From contig NZ_CP018760.1 of the NCBI RefSeq assembly GCF_001913155.1, positions 310,001 to 374,000 of the forward strand: DNA of 64,000 nucleotides, in the 5' to 3' direction. Below, piece after piece: positions 1-8,273 of this stretch. The first letter of the stretch is position 1. Every line of letters begins with the position of its first letter. Source of the stretch: Maribacter hydrothermalis (GTDB taxonomy: Bacteria > Bacteroidota > Bacteroidia > Flavobacteriales > Flavobacteriaceae). The notes below the pieces were generated by a model. The model worked only from the letters and a program-made list of their open reading frames with translations. It was not told the DNA's origin and did no database searches. Position numbers and translations under genes: made by a program.

Positions 1-1627
1 TATATTCATAAGAATCCTGACCTACGGTAAAATGATTTATAACACGTTCTATCATATTGGCAGAACGAACGCCCCTACCATAAGCAACTTCCATAATAAA
101 CTGATTAGATAGTACATATTTAATGGATGCCGTACCACTAAAGTTATGTTCGGTTCTTTTATCTAAATCTGGATACATCGCTGCAAAATCTGCTTCTGGA
201 TCTTTAATTTCAGAGGTAACATTATCATACCGTAAGCCCACGGTAGCCATTGTTTTAGAAGTTAAAGGATATTTGCTTTCTACAAACACACCCAAATCAT
301 TGATATAAGAATCTTGCCATACTTTGTCTATAAATTGAACAGGGGTGGCCAAAGGCCCCATAGCATTTCTTTTTACCAATCTAACACGGTTTCCGTCCCT
401 AGCAATAGCTAAATAATCAAGACCTGTATAAAGTGCCATTTTTTCAGTAGGCTTTAACTTAAATTCTAACTTACCTCCTGCAGTGGTAGCATCTATTTCA
501 GACAAAGCATCGGTCATCATAAAACTAGGCCGTTCCTTATTACTCATAATATGGTCCACATAGCTATAGTAGATTTTAGCATCTATATTTTCAACTAAAC
601 CTGTTAATCCTTTTAGCTTATAATCTAAAGAAAGTATACTGCTGTTGTCCTCGTCGGTATCCATAGGCAAACCTGCATGTAAAACATCACGGCCATACGA
701 TTGCCTCCAATGTGCTTGTAATCGTTGTTGACTAGAAAAATTATAACCCGCTTTTATTCCATAATCTAAACTTCTAAAAGAACTAGGAATTTCAACCCCA
801 TCGCCATCTTCATAATTTCCAAAATCACGAAAACCTACATTCCCGACAATATCATATTTTTCTGTTGCCTGTTGTAGTCTTGCCATAGATACTAAAGAGC
901 CGCCATTGCTTTCGTACCCTGTATTAACGCTCCCGTGCAGCCCAAAATCCTCTGCGGTAGGTTTTTGAGTTACCATGTTAACTATACCACCAAAAGTAGC
1001 TCCATAACGTACTGTATAGGGTCCTTTTATAATCTCTATTTTTTCTATTTCTTCGGGGATAACGTGCGTAGTAATAGGATCCATACGGTTAGGACAGGCA
1101 TTCATTGCCTTTGTACCTCCATCAAACTGAACATTTAACTGCTCATATTGTGTTGCCCTAAAACTTGGGTCAATGGCATAATTACCTCTTTTAATTAACG
1201 AGAAACCGTTAACATCATTAAATAAATCGGCAACATTTCTTGGTTGAACAATTTTCTTAACATAGTCATTAGTCTCTAAGGTAAGAACAGGGTCAATTTT
1301 TATATTCCCTGTAACCATAACTCCATTTATGGTAATGGGAGACTCTTGCATGGTAATAAAAATTGGCTCATTATTAACTTCTACCTGATGTTGTATTGTT
1401 TTGTACCCCATAAAAGAAATGGTCAATATCACATTTTCCCGGGTCGTTTTTAATTCAAAATCTCCATTAACATCTGAATATGTTGCGGATCCATTATTTG
1501 CCAGAATATGAGCCCCATTTAATGGTTCTTGGTTTACTTCTGAAACAATTTTTCCATTTAAATTTTGTGCGTTCAATAGGGGCGTCGATAATAATATCGC
1601 TAGCACCCAAAAATATTTTAGGTTCAT
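1..1627 (-). CDS. TonB-dependent receptor, copper (OprC/NosA) type, C-terminus outside window
   Basis: I translated the minus strand from the ATG at 1627 and it stays open to the window edge (about 542 codons), so the barrel end is missing. The N-terminus is a signal peptide ending near LLNAQ, then a CarboxypepD_reg-like beta domain (about residues 20-100), then a plug with KGPYTVRYGATFGG, then beta-barrel strands. The plug holds NACPNRMDP (Cys near residue 178, Met four later), the CxxxM motif known from the copper receptor OprC and from NosA. Family knowledge puts the protein in the outer membrane as an importer driven by TonB. The copper specificity is inferred from that motif. It lies 82 nt after the small Cys-rich gene and is probably in its operon. 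Confidence 0.85.
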   Translation of the reverse strand, partial: MNLKYFWVLAILLSTPLLNAQNLNGKIVSEVNQEPLNGAHILANNGSATYSDVNGDFELKTTRENVILTISFMGYKTIQHQVEVNNEPIFITMQESPITINGVMVTGNIKIDPVLTLETNDYVKKIVQPRNVADLFNDVNGFSLIKRGNYAIDPSFRATQYEQLNVQFDGGTKAMNACPNRMDPITTHVIPEEIEKIEIIKGPYTVRYGATFGGIVNMVTQKPTAEDFGLHGSVNTGYESNGGSLVSMARLQQATEKYDIVGNVGFRDFGNYEDGDGVEIPSSFRSLDYGIKAGYNFSSQQRLQAHWRQSYGRDVLHAGLPMDTDEDNSSILSLDYKLKGLTGLVENIDAKIYYSYVDHIMSNKERPSFMMTDALSEIDATTAGGKLEFKLKPTEKMALYTGLDYLAIARDGNRVRLVKRNAMGPLATPVQFIDKVWQDSYINDLGVFVESKYPLTSKTMATVGLRYDNVTSEIKDPEADFAAMYPDLDKRTEHNFSGTASIKYVLSNQFIMEVAYGRGVRSANMIERVINHFTVGQDSYEY

Positions 1628-1709
1628 TTTTAAAACTTTTAATTATATAGAAATACAGCCAAACACCTGAAATAGTGGCAATGGCAAAATTAGATTGAGG
1701 AAATTACTG

Positions 1710-2087
1710 TTAGAATTTAGGGGGATGGATTATACGCTCAGTGAAATGAAAACTATATAAAACGTTGTATTGTGGTTCAAGTAATGAGGTTACTTGTTTT
1801 TCTAGGAACATTGTGGAAATAAGGGGGCCAATAAAAAGCACTACTTCGTTTTTAAGCCATTCTAAATCGTATGGAATTTTCTCATCATCGGTATCCTGAG
1901 ATAACATTTTCGACAAGGCACACTCTCCATTACAATTCATTTCTGGCCGTGCTTTATTCTCACAAAAGCGCTCCACAAAATCATCGGTAAACAACGCATA
2001 ATAACTTATTACGCCGGCAGTTTTAAAACTACTTGCCAACGAAATAAACATAAATAGTATTGATATGGTAATACCGGACAATTTCAT
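1710..2087 (-). CDS. small Cys-containing membrane-anchored protein, partner of copper TonB receptor
   Basis: A 125-residue protein. It starts with a hydrophobic segment (about residues 1-25) that may be a signal anchor. The middle has FCENKARPEMNCNGECALSK, with three cysteines arranged as C-x10-C-x3-C, followed by a second hydrophobic stretch and a His at IIHPPKF near the C-terminus. I recall similar short proteins beside metal-related TonB receptors in Bacteroidota but know of no proven function. A role in metal (copper) handling is inferred from the cysteines and from the downstream CxxxM receptor. The ATG lies only 4 nt after an exact -7 box, so the transcript is probably near-leaderless. 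Confidence 0.7.
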   Translation of the reverse strand: MKLSGITISILFMFISLASSFKTAGVISYYALFTDDFVERFCENKARPEMNCNGECALSKMLSQDTDDEKIPYDLEWLKNEVVLFIGPLISTMFLEKQVTSLLEPQYNVLYSFHFTERIIHPPKF

Positions 2088-2091
2088 ACGG

Positions 2092-2136
2092 CAAAATTAA
2101 TGACCATTTTTGGTTTGGAATGTGACAAAAGTCACA
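2092..2136 (-). promoter_or_regulatory. Crp/Fnr-like operator plus -7 box for the copper-receptor operon
   Basis: TGTGACAAAAGTCACA (2121-2136) is a perfect 6+4+6 palindrome of Crp/Fnr type. The minus strand has TAATTTTG (2099-2092), an exact TAnnTTTG -7 box. The spacer between the GTGAC-N4-GTCAC core and the box is 22 bp, the same as at other promoters in this window. The layout suits a class II activator. The regulator is not in the window. Confidence 0.65.
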
Positions 2137-2270
2137 TACTTTAAATAATAATTATAAAGATTTTAGTGAACCCCCTTGTTCAAAATATCGTTACCATAGT
2201 ATTGTATTTAGATTACCTATAACGCCAAGAAATCTATTAATCTGTTAAATAAAGTTAAAGTAGCTTTTAT

Positions 2271-2314
2271 GTAACCTAGGTTACTTTTTAATTTTTAACT
2301 ATAAGTTAATTTTA
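2271..2314 (+). promoter_or_regulatory. Crp/Fnr-like operator and probable -7 box for peroxiredoxin operon
   Basis: GTAACCTAGGTTAC (2271-2284) is a 14-bp perfect palindrome. TAATTTTA (2307-2314), one base off TAnnTTTG, follows after 22 bp, and the peroxiredoxin ATG is 34 nt further on. The identical 14-mer recurs before cydA. Confidence 0.6.
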
Positions 2315-2348
2315 TGCTTAATTAATAAAATAATAAATACAATCTATT

Positions 2349-3014
2349 ATGAATAACGAGGAACTATTAAACAAAGAAATTATATCCATGCCTAGAATCG
2401 GAGATATGGCACCAGATTTTGAAGCTATTACTACCAAAGGTAAAATAAAAATGTCTGATTTTGCTAAGGATAAATGGATCGTAATGTTTTCACATCCTGC
2501 AGATTTTACTCCGGTATGTACTACTGAAATGAGCGGTTTTGCAACTAGAAAAAATGAATTTGATTCCTTAAATACGGAACTTTTAGGTTTAAGTATAGAC
2601 AGTGTACATGCCCATTTAGGTTGGGTACAAAATGTAAGGGAAAATACAGGAGTATATTTTGATTTTCCAATTATTGCGGATATTGACATGAAAGTGTCTA
2701 AATTATATGGTATGCTGCAACCTAATGAAAGTGAAACAGCAGCAGTAAGGGCCGTATTTTTTATCGACCCAACGAAAAAGATACGTTTAGTTATGTATTA
2801 CCCATTAAACGTAGGAAGAAATATGGACGAAATACTGCGCGCATTAGATGCTTTACAAACATCTGATAAGCACAAAGTATCCATGCCGTTAGATTGGAAA
2901 AGAGGAGATAAAGTAATTGTGTCACCACCAAAAACATTGGATGAACTTAACACTAGATTAAATGATGATTCCTTGGAAAAAGTAGATTGGTATTTAGCCA
3001 AAAAATCTTTATAA
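2349..3014 (+). CDS. 1-Cys peroxiredoxin (Prx6/AhpC-TSA family)
   Basis: 221 residues, the usual length for the Prx6 subgroup. The peroxidatic motif HPADFTPVCTTE puts the active Cys at residue 57, and it is the only cysteine in the protein, so it must be recycled by an outside thiol. The long C-terminal arm (after about residue 165, with SMPLDWKRGDKVIV) is typical of the 1-Cys class. It should reduce hydrogen peroxide, organic peroxides or persulfides in the cytoplasm. It opens an operon with a persulfide dioxygenase and Dps, which points to combined peroxide, sulfide and iron stress. The Crp/Fnr-like palindrome upstream suggests activation. Confidence 0.93.
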   Translation: MNNEELLNKEIISMPRIGDMAPDFEAITTKGKIKMSDFAKDKWIVMFSHPADFTPVCTTEMSGFATRKNEFDSLNTELLGLSIDSVHAHLGWVQNVRENTGVYFDFPIIADIDMKVSKLYGMLQPNESETAAVRAVFFIDPTKKIRLVMYYPLNVGRNMDEILRALDALQTSDKHKVSMPLDWKRGDKVIVSPPKTLDELNTRLNDDSLEKVDWYLAKKSL

Positions 3015-3019
3015 TTAAT

Positions 3020-3055
3020 GTATTGGTCAGAAACTTATATAGTGCTGACCAATAC
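3020..3055 (+). other. intercistronic 11-bp perfect stem-loop
   Basis: GTATTGGTCAG (3020-3030) pairs perfectly with CTGACCAATAC (3045-3055) around a 14-nt loop. It starts 5 nt after the peroxiredoxin stop. No T-run follows, so it is not a standard terminator. It could protect the 3' end of the peroxiredoxin mRNA or partly attenuate transcription into the next gene. Confidence 0.6.
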
Positions 3056-3085
3056 TATTAAAACTAATTTTCAAAAACTGTACTT

Positions 3086-4426
3086 ATGATTATAAAACAA
3101 TTTCAAGACAAGCCTTTAGCACATTATTCGTATGCTATTTTAAGTGGTAAAGAAATTGCGCTTGTTGATCCCTCTAGAGACCCAGAACCGTACTACCGTT
3201 TTGCAGAAGAAAACAACGCCAAAATCATTGCTGTTTTTGAGACGCACCCACATGCCGATTTTGTTAGTGGACATTTACAAATTCACGAAGAAACAGGAGC
3301 GAATATATATGTCAGTAAATTAGTTGGCGCAGAATATCCCCATAAAACGTTTGACGACGGAGACATTATGCAAATGAATAAAATAAAATTTACTGCAATT
3401 AATACGCCCGGCCATTCACCGGATAGTATTACAATAGTTGCAGAGGATGAAAACTCTAAACATGCCATGTTTACGGGTGACACTTTATTTATAGGTGATG
3501 TTGGTAGACCCGACCTAAGGGAAAATGCCGGTAATATGAGAGCAAAAAGAGAGCAATTGGCAGAAGCCATGTTCCATACCATGAAACATAAATTCAACCA
3601 TCTACCAAATGAGACCTTAGTATACCCAGCACATGGTGCAGGTTCATTATGTGGTAAAAATATGAGTAGCGATCCGTCTAGCACCTTGGGCAATGAACGT
3701 TTAAGTAATTGGGCTTTTAAAGATTTAACGAAGAAAGAGTTTGTAGAACATATACTACAGGACCAGCCCTTTATACCATACTATTTCGGATTTAATGTGG
3801 ATATCAATAAAGTAGGCGCGCTACCTATAAAACGTAGTATTGCTAAAATACCTTTACAGTTTGGCGCTTCTGAATTAAAAGATTCTATAGTTATCATAGA
3901 TACACGTGATACGGTAGATTTCAAAAAGAACCACTTTCCGAATTCCATAAATATTATGGCTCGTAACGAAGATGATAAAATTGAAACTTGGCTAGGCTCT
4001 ATCGTTACACCAGAAGAACCCTTTTATCTTGTTTTAGATAGTATCGATAAAAGAGCAGAAATACTGGAACGCATTGCCAAAATCGGATATGAAAACCAAA
4101 TAAAGGCCGTATTGACTATAGGAAACGAGGCTTTGGAGAAATTCGAAAATTTTGATCTAGATCGCTTTAAGAAAAATAGTAGTAAATTTACTATAGTAGA
4201 TATTAGAAATGCTAGCGAAGTCAGCGAAGCAGTGTTTTTTGATAATGCCATAAACATACCGCTCAACGATTTACGAAATTCAATTCATGATATCCCAACG
4301 GATAAGCCAATTGTGGTTCATTGCGCTGGTGGGTATAGAAGTGCTGCGGGCTCAAGTATACTATCAAAAGAAATTAAGGGTACAAAAGTGTACGACTTAA
4401 GTGATTCAATAAATAAGTTTAAATAA
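3086..4426 (+). CDS. CstB-like persulfide dioxygenase with pseudo-rhodanese and rhodanese domains
   Basis: 446 residues in three parts. Residues 1-230 are a metallo-beta-lactamase fold with metal motif THPHADFVSGH (His54, His56, Asp58, His63), TPGHSPDS and FTGDTLFIGDVGRPDL, as in ETHE1-type Fe(II) persulfide dioxygenases. Residues 265-350 are a rhodanese fold without the active Cys (YLVLDSIDKRAE where the loop should be). Residues 365-446 are an intact rhodanese with HCAGGYRSA. Length and order match staphylococcal CstB (MBL, pseudo-rhodanese, rhodanese), which turns persulfide into thiosulfate or sulfite. It probably works with the SQR encoded 13 kb downstream. Cytoplasmic, with no signal peptide. 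Confidence 0.9.
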   Translation: MIIKQFQDKPLAHYSYAILSGKEIALVDPSRDPEPYYRFAEENNAKIIAVFETHPHADFVSGHLQIHEETGANIYVSKLVGAEYPHKTFDDGDIMQMNKIKFTAINTPGHSPDSITIVAEDENSKHAMFTGDTLFIGDVGRPDLRENAGNMRAKREQLAEAMFHTMKHKFNHLPNETLVYPAHGAGSLCGKNMSSDPSSTLGNERLSNWAFKDLTKKEFVEHILQDQPFIPYYFGFNVDINKVGALPIKRSIAKIPLQFGASELKDSIVIIDTRDTVDFKKNHFPNSINIMARNEDDKIETWLGSIVTPEEPFYLVLDSIDKRAEILERIAKIGYENQIKAVLTIGNEALEKFENFDLDRFKKNSSKFTIVDIRNASEVSEAVFFDNAINIPLNDLRNSIHDIPTDKPIVVHCAGGYRSAAGSSILSKEIKGTKVYDLSDSINKFK

Positions 4427-4429
4427 AAT

Positions 4430-4912
4430 ATGATGAAGAATACAAACCTTACAAACATAGGATTAGACAAAAAAAGTACAAATGAGATCTCTAATCAATT
4501 AAATGACCTATTATCCAATTACCAAATGTTCTATATGAATTTAAGAGGTTTTCATTGGAATATTAAAGGAAAAAAGTTTTTTGAGCTTCACCTTAAATTC
4601 GAAGAATTGTATAATGACGCCGTTATAAAAATTGATGAAATTGCGGAACGTGTTTTAACCTTAAGCAATACGCCTATTCATACCTTTGCTAAGTATATTG
4701 AAAATTCAGAAATCAAGTCTGTTGAGAATGTAGTTGAAGGTGATAAAGCAGTAGATAATATTTTAGAAAGCTTATCAATTCTATTAAAAAAAGAAAGAGC
4801 TACACTTAAAACTGCTGCAGAAGCTGATGATGAAGGTACGGTTTCGCAAATGAGCGACTATATTGTTCAACAAGAAAAATTAGTGTGGATGTTATCTGCA
4901 TATAAGGATTAA
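4430..4912 (+). CDS. dps: Dps-family ferritin-like DNA-binding/iron-storage protein
   Basis: 160 residues, the standard Dps length. The ferroxidase signature is visible: GFHWNIKGKKFFELH, then FEELYND and DEIAERV, which supply the His, Asp and Glu ligands shared between subunits. The family forms 12-mers that oxidise Fe(II) with peroxide and shield DNA. The start is 3 nt after the stop of the CstB-like gene, so the two are almost certainly co-transcribed; the second Met at 4433 is an equally possible start. The strong terminator after it closes the operon. Confidence 0.92.
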   Translation: MMKNTNLTNIGLDKKSTNEISNQLNDLLSNYQMFYMNLRGFHWNIKGKKFFELHLKFEELYNDAVIKIDEIAERVLTLSNTPIHTFAKYIENSEIKSVENVVEGDKAVDNILESLSILLKKERATLKTAAEADDEGTVSQMSDYIVQQEKLVWMLSAYKD

Positions 4913-4937
4913 TATTCCCTTCTAAAAAAAACCTTAT

Positions 4938-4977
4938 AATCCTGAAAATTGTTTGAACAAATTTCAGGATTTTTTTA
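4938..4977 (+). terminator. rho-independent terminator after dps
   Basis: AATCCTGAAA (4938-4947) pairs with TTTCAGGATT (4962-4971), and a T-run to 4976 follows. Confidence 0.85.
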
Positions 4978-5085
4978 TGCAAGTATATTATTACCCTTAG
5001 TTACTATTTTAATTTTATAATTTTTGATTTAGTAATTTTAATCCCCTAATTGTTCCTCCCCTTATTTTTAAATTTCACCAAATAT

Positions 5086-5132
5086 GTAACCTAGGTTACC
5101 TTTAAAAATTAGCTGTTGGTTACCTTTGTAAC
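5086..5132 (+). promoter_or_regulatory. Crp/Fnr-like operator and -7 box for cydAB
   Basis: GTAACCTAGGTTAC (5086-5099) is identical to the palindrome before the peroxiredoxin gene. After 21 bp comes TACCTTTG (5121-5128), an exact TAnnTTTG box. This box lies inside GTTACCTTTGTAAC (5119-5132), a second inverted pair of the same half-site in opposite orientation, which could let the same regulator repress. The leader to the cydA ATG is about 30 nt. Confidence 0.65.
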
Positions 5133-5160
5133 ATTCAAAATATTGTAAAGTATATAGACT

Positions 5161-6492
5161 ATGGAAGACATGATTTTTTATGATAGACTGCAATTTGCAT
5201 TTACGATCACATTCCACTATATATTTCCTCAACTAACAATGGGCTTGTCTTTATTGATAGTTTATTTTAAATGGAAATATCTGAGAAATAAGGTTGAAAA
5301 GTATAATGATGCGGCTAAGTTTTTCATGAAAATATTTGCCATTAACTTTACCATGGGTGTGGTAACTGGCATACCTATGGAGTTCCAATTTGGTACAAAC
5401 TGGGCTAAATTTTCTGAACTCACAGGGGGCATTATAGGTCAGACCTTAGCCATGGAAGGCATGTTTTCATTTTTCTTAGAATCTTCCTTTTTAGTACTCT
5501 TTATTTTTGGTGAAAAATTAATGGGACAAAAACTACACCTCTTAACTGGCTTTCTTGTATTCTTAGGGTCTTGGGCTAGTGGATGGTTTATTTTAGCGAC
5601 CAATGCATGGATGCAGCACCCCGTTGGTTACGAAATATTGGAAAACGGTAAATTCGTTTTAGAAAACTTTTCTGCACTGTTTACCAATCCGTGGCTTTTA
5701 CCTGCTTTCTTACATAATCAACTGGCTTCTGTAGTCACTTCTTCTTTTGTTGTGGCCAGTATTGGTGCATTTTATATATTAAGAGAAAAGCAAGTTGAAC
5801 ATGGCAAACTGTTTTTAAAAACCGGAGTTATTTTTGGTTTGGTTTCTAGTATTTTGGTTGCTTTCCCTACGGGAGATTGGAATGCCAAAAATGTTGCCAA
5901 ATACCAACCTGCCGCTTTTGCTGCTATGGAAGGTATTTTTGAAACCGAGGATGCTGGGGCCGAAATTGTACTTATTGGACAACCCAATATGGTTGAGAAA
6001 AAACTAGATAACAAAATTGCCGTTCCCAATATATTAAGCTTTTTAACCTACCAAGAATGGGATAAACAAATTGTTGGGATGGATAAATTTGAAAAAGAAG
6101 AATTGCCAGACAATATTCCTGCACTTTATTATTCTTACCATATTATGGTAGGTTTAGGAACAGTTTTCATGGCAATTATGGCTTTATCGGCATTTTTATT
6201 ATGGCGTAAAAAACTGTACAACACAAAAGCATTACTTTGGACAATAATGTTTCTAGTACCATTTCCTTATATAGCAAACCTAACAGGTTGGTATACCGCA
6301 GAGTTAGGCAGACAACCGTATTTGGTTTACGGTTTGCTCAGAACTAGTGAAGGAATTTCTCCGACAGTTTCATCCGGTAATACGCTATTTACTTTACTTG
6401 GATTTGTTGCTTTATACATGCTACTAGGTCTATTGTTTTTAGTCCTTGTTGGCAAAACCATTAACGAAGGTCCAAAACCTAAATTACATTGA
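5161..6492 (+). CDS. cydA: cytochrome bd quinol oxidase subunit I
   Basis: 443 residues and multi-spanning. Haem and proton-path residues fall at family positions: His19 (FHYIFPQLT), Glu99 (AMEG) and Glu107 (FFLESS), His185 (FLHNQLAS), Met329 (YHIMVG) and the GRQP motif near residue 383. The Q-loop is short, as in the non-enterobacterial group of bd oxidases. It oxidises quinol in the inner membrane and reduces oxygen with high affinity. bd oxidases tolerate sulfide and NO, which fits the adjacent persulfide and SQR genes. It is the first gene of an operon with cydB, under a palindrome-bearing promoter. Confidence 0.97.
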   Translation: MEDMIFYDRLQFAFTITFHYIFPQLTMGLSLLIVYFKWKYLRNKVEKYNDAAKFFMKIFAINFTMGVVTGIPMEFQFGTNWAKFSELTGGIIGQTLAMEGMFSFFLESSFLVLFIFGEKLMGQKLHLLTGFLVFLGSWASGWFILATNAWMQHPVGYEILENGKFVLENFSALFTNPWLLPAFLHNQLASVVTSSFVVASIGAFYILREKQVEHGKLFLKTGVIFGLVSSILVAFPTGDWNAKNVAKYQPAAFAAMEGIFETEDAGAEIVLIGQPNMVEKKLDNKIAVPNILSFLTYQEWDKQIVGMDKFEKEELPDNIPALYYSYHIMVGLGTVFMAIMALSAFLLWRKKLYNTKALLWTIMFLVPFPYIANLTGWYTAELGRQPYLVYGLLRTSEGISPTVSSGNTLFTLLGFVALYMLLGLLFLVLVGKTINEGPKPKLH

Positions 6493-6494
6493 TT

Positions 6495-7568
6495 ATGGAA
6501 GTATTATGGTATATTTTAATTGCCATTGTTTTAGCTGTATTTTTTATTCTAGATGGCTATGATTTTGGCACAGGAATTATTCATTTATTCTTAGCTAAAA
6601 CTGAAAAAGACAAAGAAGTAATTGCTAAATCTGCTGGTTTATTCTGGGATTCTAATGAGGTTTGGTTAGTCGCAGCCGGTGGTATGCTTTTTATGGCATT
6701 CCCAACATTCTACGCATCGGTTTTTAGTGGATTTTATTTACCGCTTATTCTCGTTTTATGGCTGATAATTTTTAGAGCTATTGGTTTAGAATTAAGAGGG
6801 CAATTTAAATTTCAAATGTGGAAAGATATCTGGGACAAATCTTTCGGGGTTTCTAGCTTATTACTAGCTTTATTCTTTGGTATTGCCTTAGGTAATATTG
6901 TACGAGGGGTAAATTTAGGTGGTGTAGATAATGGAGTATCTGTTCATGAAGGACATTATTTCTTCTTACCCCTTTGGGATGGTAGCTTTAGCCCTTTAAC
7001 GGAACACCCAGGTGTTATAGATTGGTTCACCATTATTATTGGATTAATTTCTGTTGTAACGTTAGCTATACATGGTGCCAACTGGATTATTCTAAAAACT
7101 AATTCTACTATAAATCTCAAGCTTAAGAGAGTAATTTTTAGATTAAATATTGCATTAGCTATCCTTACCGTTTTTTCTTTATTTGTGTGGCAAATAGTGA
7201 ATCCAAATTCATTAGATAACTTTATTAACAAGCCTTATTTAATCGTCTTTCCTATTATTTATTTAACTGGTTTAATTGGATTATTTTTTATTAAAAAAAT
7301 CAAGAACGACAACCATGCTTTTGCCCTGTCTTCCTTATTAATTGTAGGGGGAATTACTTCCTCTTTAGCTTCCTTATTCCCAGTAATATTGCCATCTGTT
7401 AATGATACTCATGAACCTTTAACAATTTATAATACTGCAGCATCAGAATATGGTTTATCCGTTGCAATGTACTGGGGTATCATTGGGTTCATTCTTTTAT
7501 TTGTTTATATGATTATTCAAAAAAGGATGATGAAAGGTAAAATTGATCATATGGATTATGGCCATTAG
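6495..7568 (+). CDS. cydB: cytochrome bd quinol oxidase subunit II
   Basis: Membrane protein with the family motifs FFILDGYDFGTG near the N-terminus and SNEVWLVAAGG near residue 57. I start it at the ATG at 6495, 2 nt after the cydA stop; the TTG at 6489 overlaps the end of cydA and is less likely. It is the partner that packs against CydA in the bd heterodimer. Length about 357 residues, normal for the family. No cydX/ybgE-type small subunit follows on the same strand in a form I recognise, though the next gene is a small membrane protein. Confidence 0.96.
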   Translation: MEVLWYILIAIVLAVFFILDGYDFGTGIIHLFLAKTEKDKEVIAKSAGLFWDSNEVWLVAAGGMLFMAFPTFYASVFSGFYLPLILVLWLIIFRAIGLELRGQFKFQMWKDIWDKSFGVSSLLLALFFGIALGNIVRGVNLGGVDNGVSVHEGHYFFLPLWDGSFSPLTEHPGVIDWFTIIIGLISVVTLAIHGANWIILKTNSTINLKLKRVIFRLNIALAILTVFSLFVWQIVNPNSLDNFINKPYLIVFPIIYLTGLIGLFFIKKIKNDNHAFALSSLLIVGGITSSLASLFPVILPSVNDTHEPLTIYNTAASEYGLSVAMYWGIIGFILLFVYMIIQKRMMKGKIDHMDYGH

Positions 7569-7583
7569 CAAATAGCGATTATT

Positions 7584-7883
7584 ATGACAGGTACATTAAT
7601 TTCTTTACTTAGTATTCTTATAGGTATAGTTGCCGCTAATGTCTTTGGTAATTTTAAAAAAAATTATTCTTTTGGCGTTACCGGCAATACGGTAATTGGT
7701 GTTTTTGGTAGTATTCTATGTATTAAAACCTTTGGTCGATTAGGTTTCAACCCTTGGTCAATAATGAATAATGGTGATTTTAATGGTTTCCTGTTAATCA
7801 TCAATTTAGTAGTATCGGCTATTGGTGGTGCAATGGGACTTGTATTAGCAAAAATGCTCACTAAAAGATTTAATAAATCTTAA
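7584..7883 (+). CDS. small membrane protein, Transgly_assoc/GlsB-like
   Basis: 99 residues with about three hydrophobic segments (residues 3-22, 30-50, 70-92). The stretch FGVTGNTVIGVFGSIL resembles the glycine-rich loop of YeaQ/GlsB/Transgly_assoc stress proteins, but the match is partial. It starts 15 nt after cydB on the same strand, so it is probably the third gene of the cyd operon. Its function is unknown; assistance to the bd oxidase or a membrane-stress role are both guesses. Confidence 0.7.
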   Translation: MTGTLISLLSILIGIVAANVFGNFKKNYSFGVTGNTVIGVFGSILCIKTFGRLGFNPWSIMNNGDFNGFLLIINLVVSAIGGAMGLVLAKMLTKRFNKS

Positions 7884-7948
7884 TAACATTCTATTCCTTT
7901 ACCGTATACCAATATCATTTATATTGCTTAGTTACAAAGATTTGGATA

Positions 7949-8071
7949 CTATGCTACTTTATCATCTTTCTTCTTATTAAGCTTATAAATAAGCCATATA
8001 AAACCCACTACAAAATGAAGTATAATAATACCTGCAACAATATAAATTATCGTGTTTGAACTACTTCTCAT
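7949..8071 (-). CDS. 40-residue single-span membrane protein
   Basis: ATG at 8071, stop TAG at 7951-7949. The peptide has a short polar N-terminus (MRSSSN), one hydrophobic span of about 22 residues (IIYIVAGIIILHFVVGFIWL) and a basic tail (YKLNKKKDDK), a good small transmembrane protein by positive-inside logic. I recall similar tiny proteins with a HFxxGFxxLIYKL core in Bacteroidota genomes. Its function is unknown. It is oriented against the cyd operon. No ribosome-binding site or promoter was evident, so it is supported mainly by the protein-like sequence. Confidence 0.5.
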   Translation of the reverse strand: MRSSSNTIIYIVAGIIILHFVVGFIWLIYKLNKKKDDKVA

Positions 8072-8237
8072 CTTTAATCTATCTTATAAAAACACCTTCA
8101 AAACTAAGTATCTTTTATAAATAGAACTATGATATTTGCTTCTATTTTAAGTGGATAACTTCATAAAATTGCTCCTCCACACCTACTCTAAATAATACAA
8201 TAAATAATGAAACCAGTATGCGTTTTAATATTTTTTG

Positions 8238-8261
8238 TATATTTGTTAACCATTTGGTTAA
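8238..8261 (+). promoter_or_regulatory. -7 box with abutting TetR-type operator
   Basis: TATATTTG (8238-8245) is an exact -7 box. TTAACCATTTGGTTAA (8246-8261) follows with no gap and has 7-bp inverted arms around 2 nt. It sits over the expected transcription start, 12 nt before the tetR ATG, a layout that suits autorepression of the exporter operon. Confidence 0.65.
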
Positions 8262-8273
8262 ACTATATAGTTA

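Larger units (their letters stand above)
7884..8273. other. 390-nt gap between cyd operon and TetR gene
   Basis: It contains a short antisense reading frame (7949-8071) and, at its right end, a promoter with TetR-type operator (8238-8261). I see no other gene and no clear terminator for the cyd operon. Confidence 0.6.
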
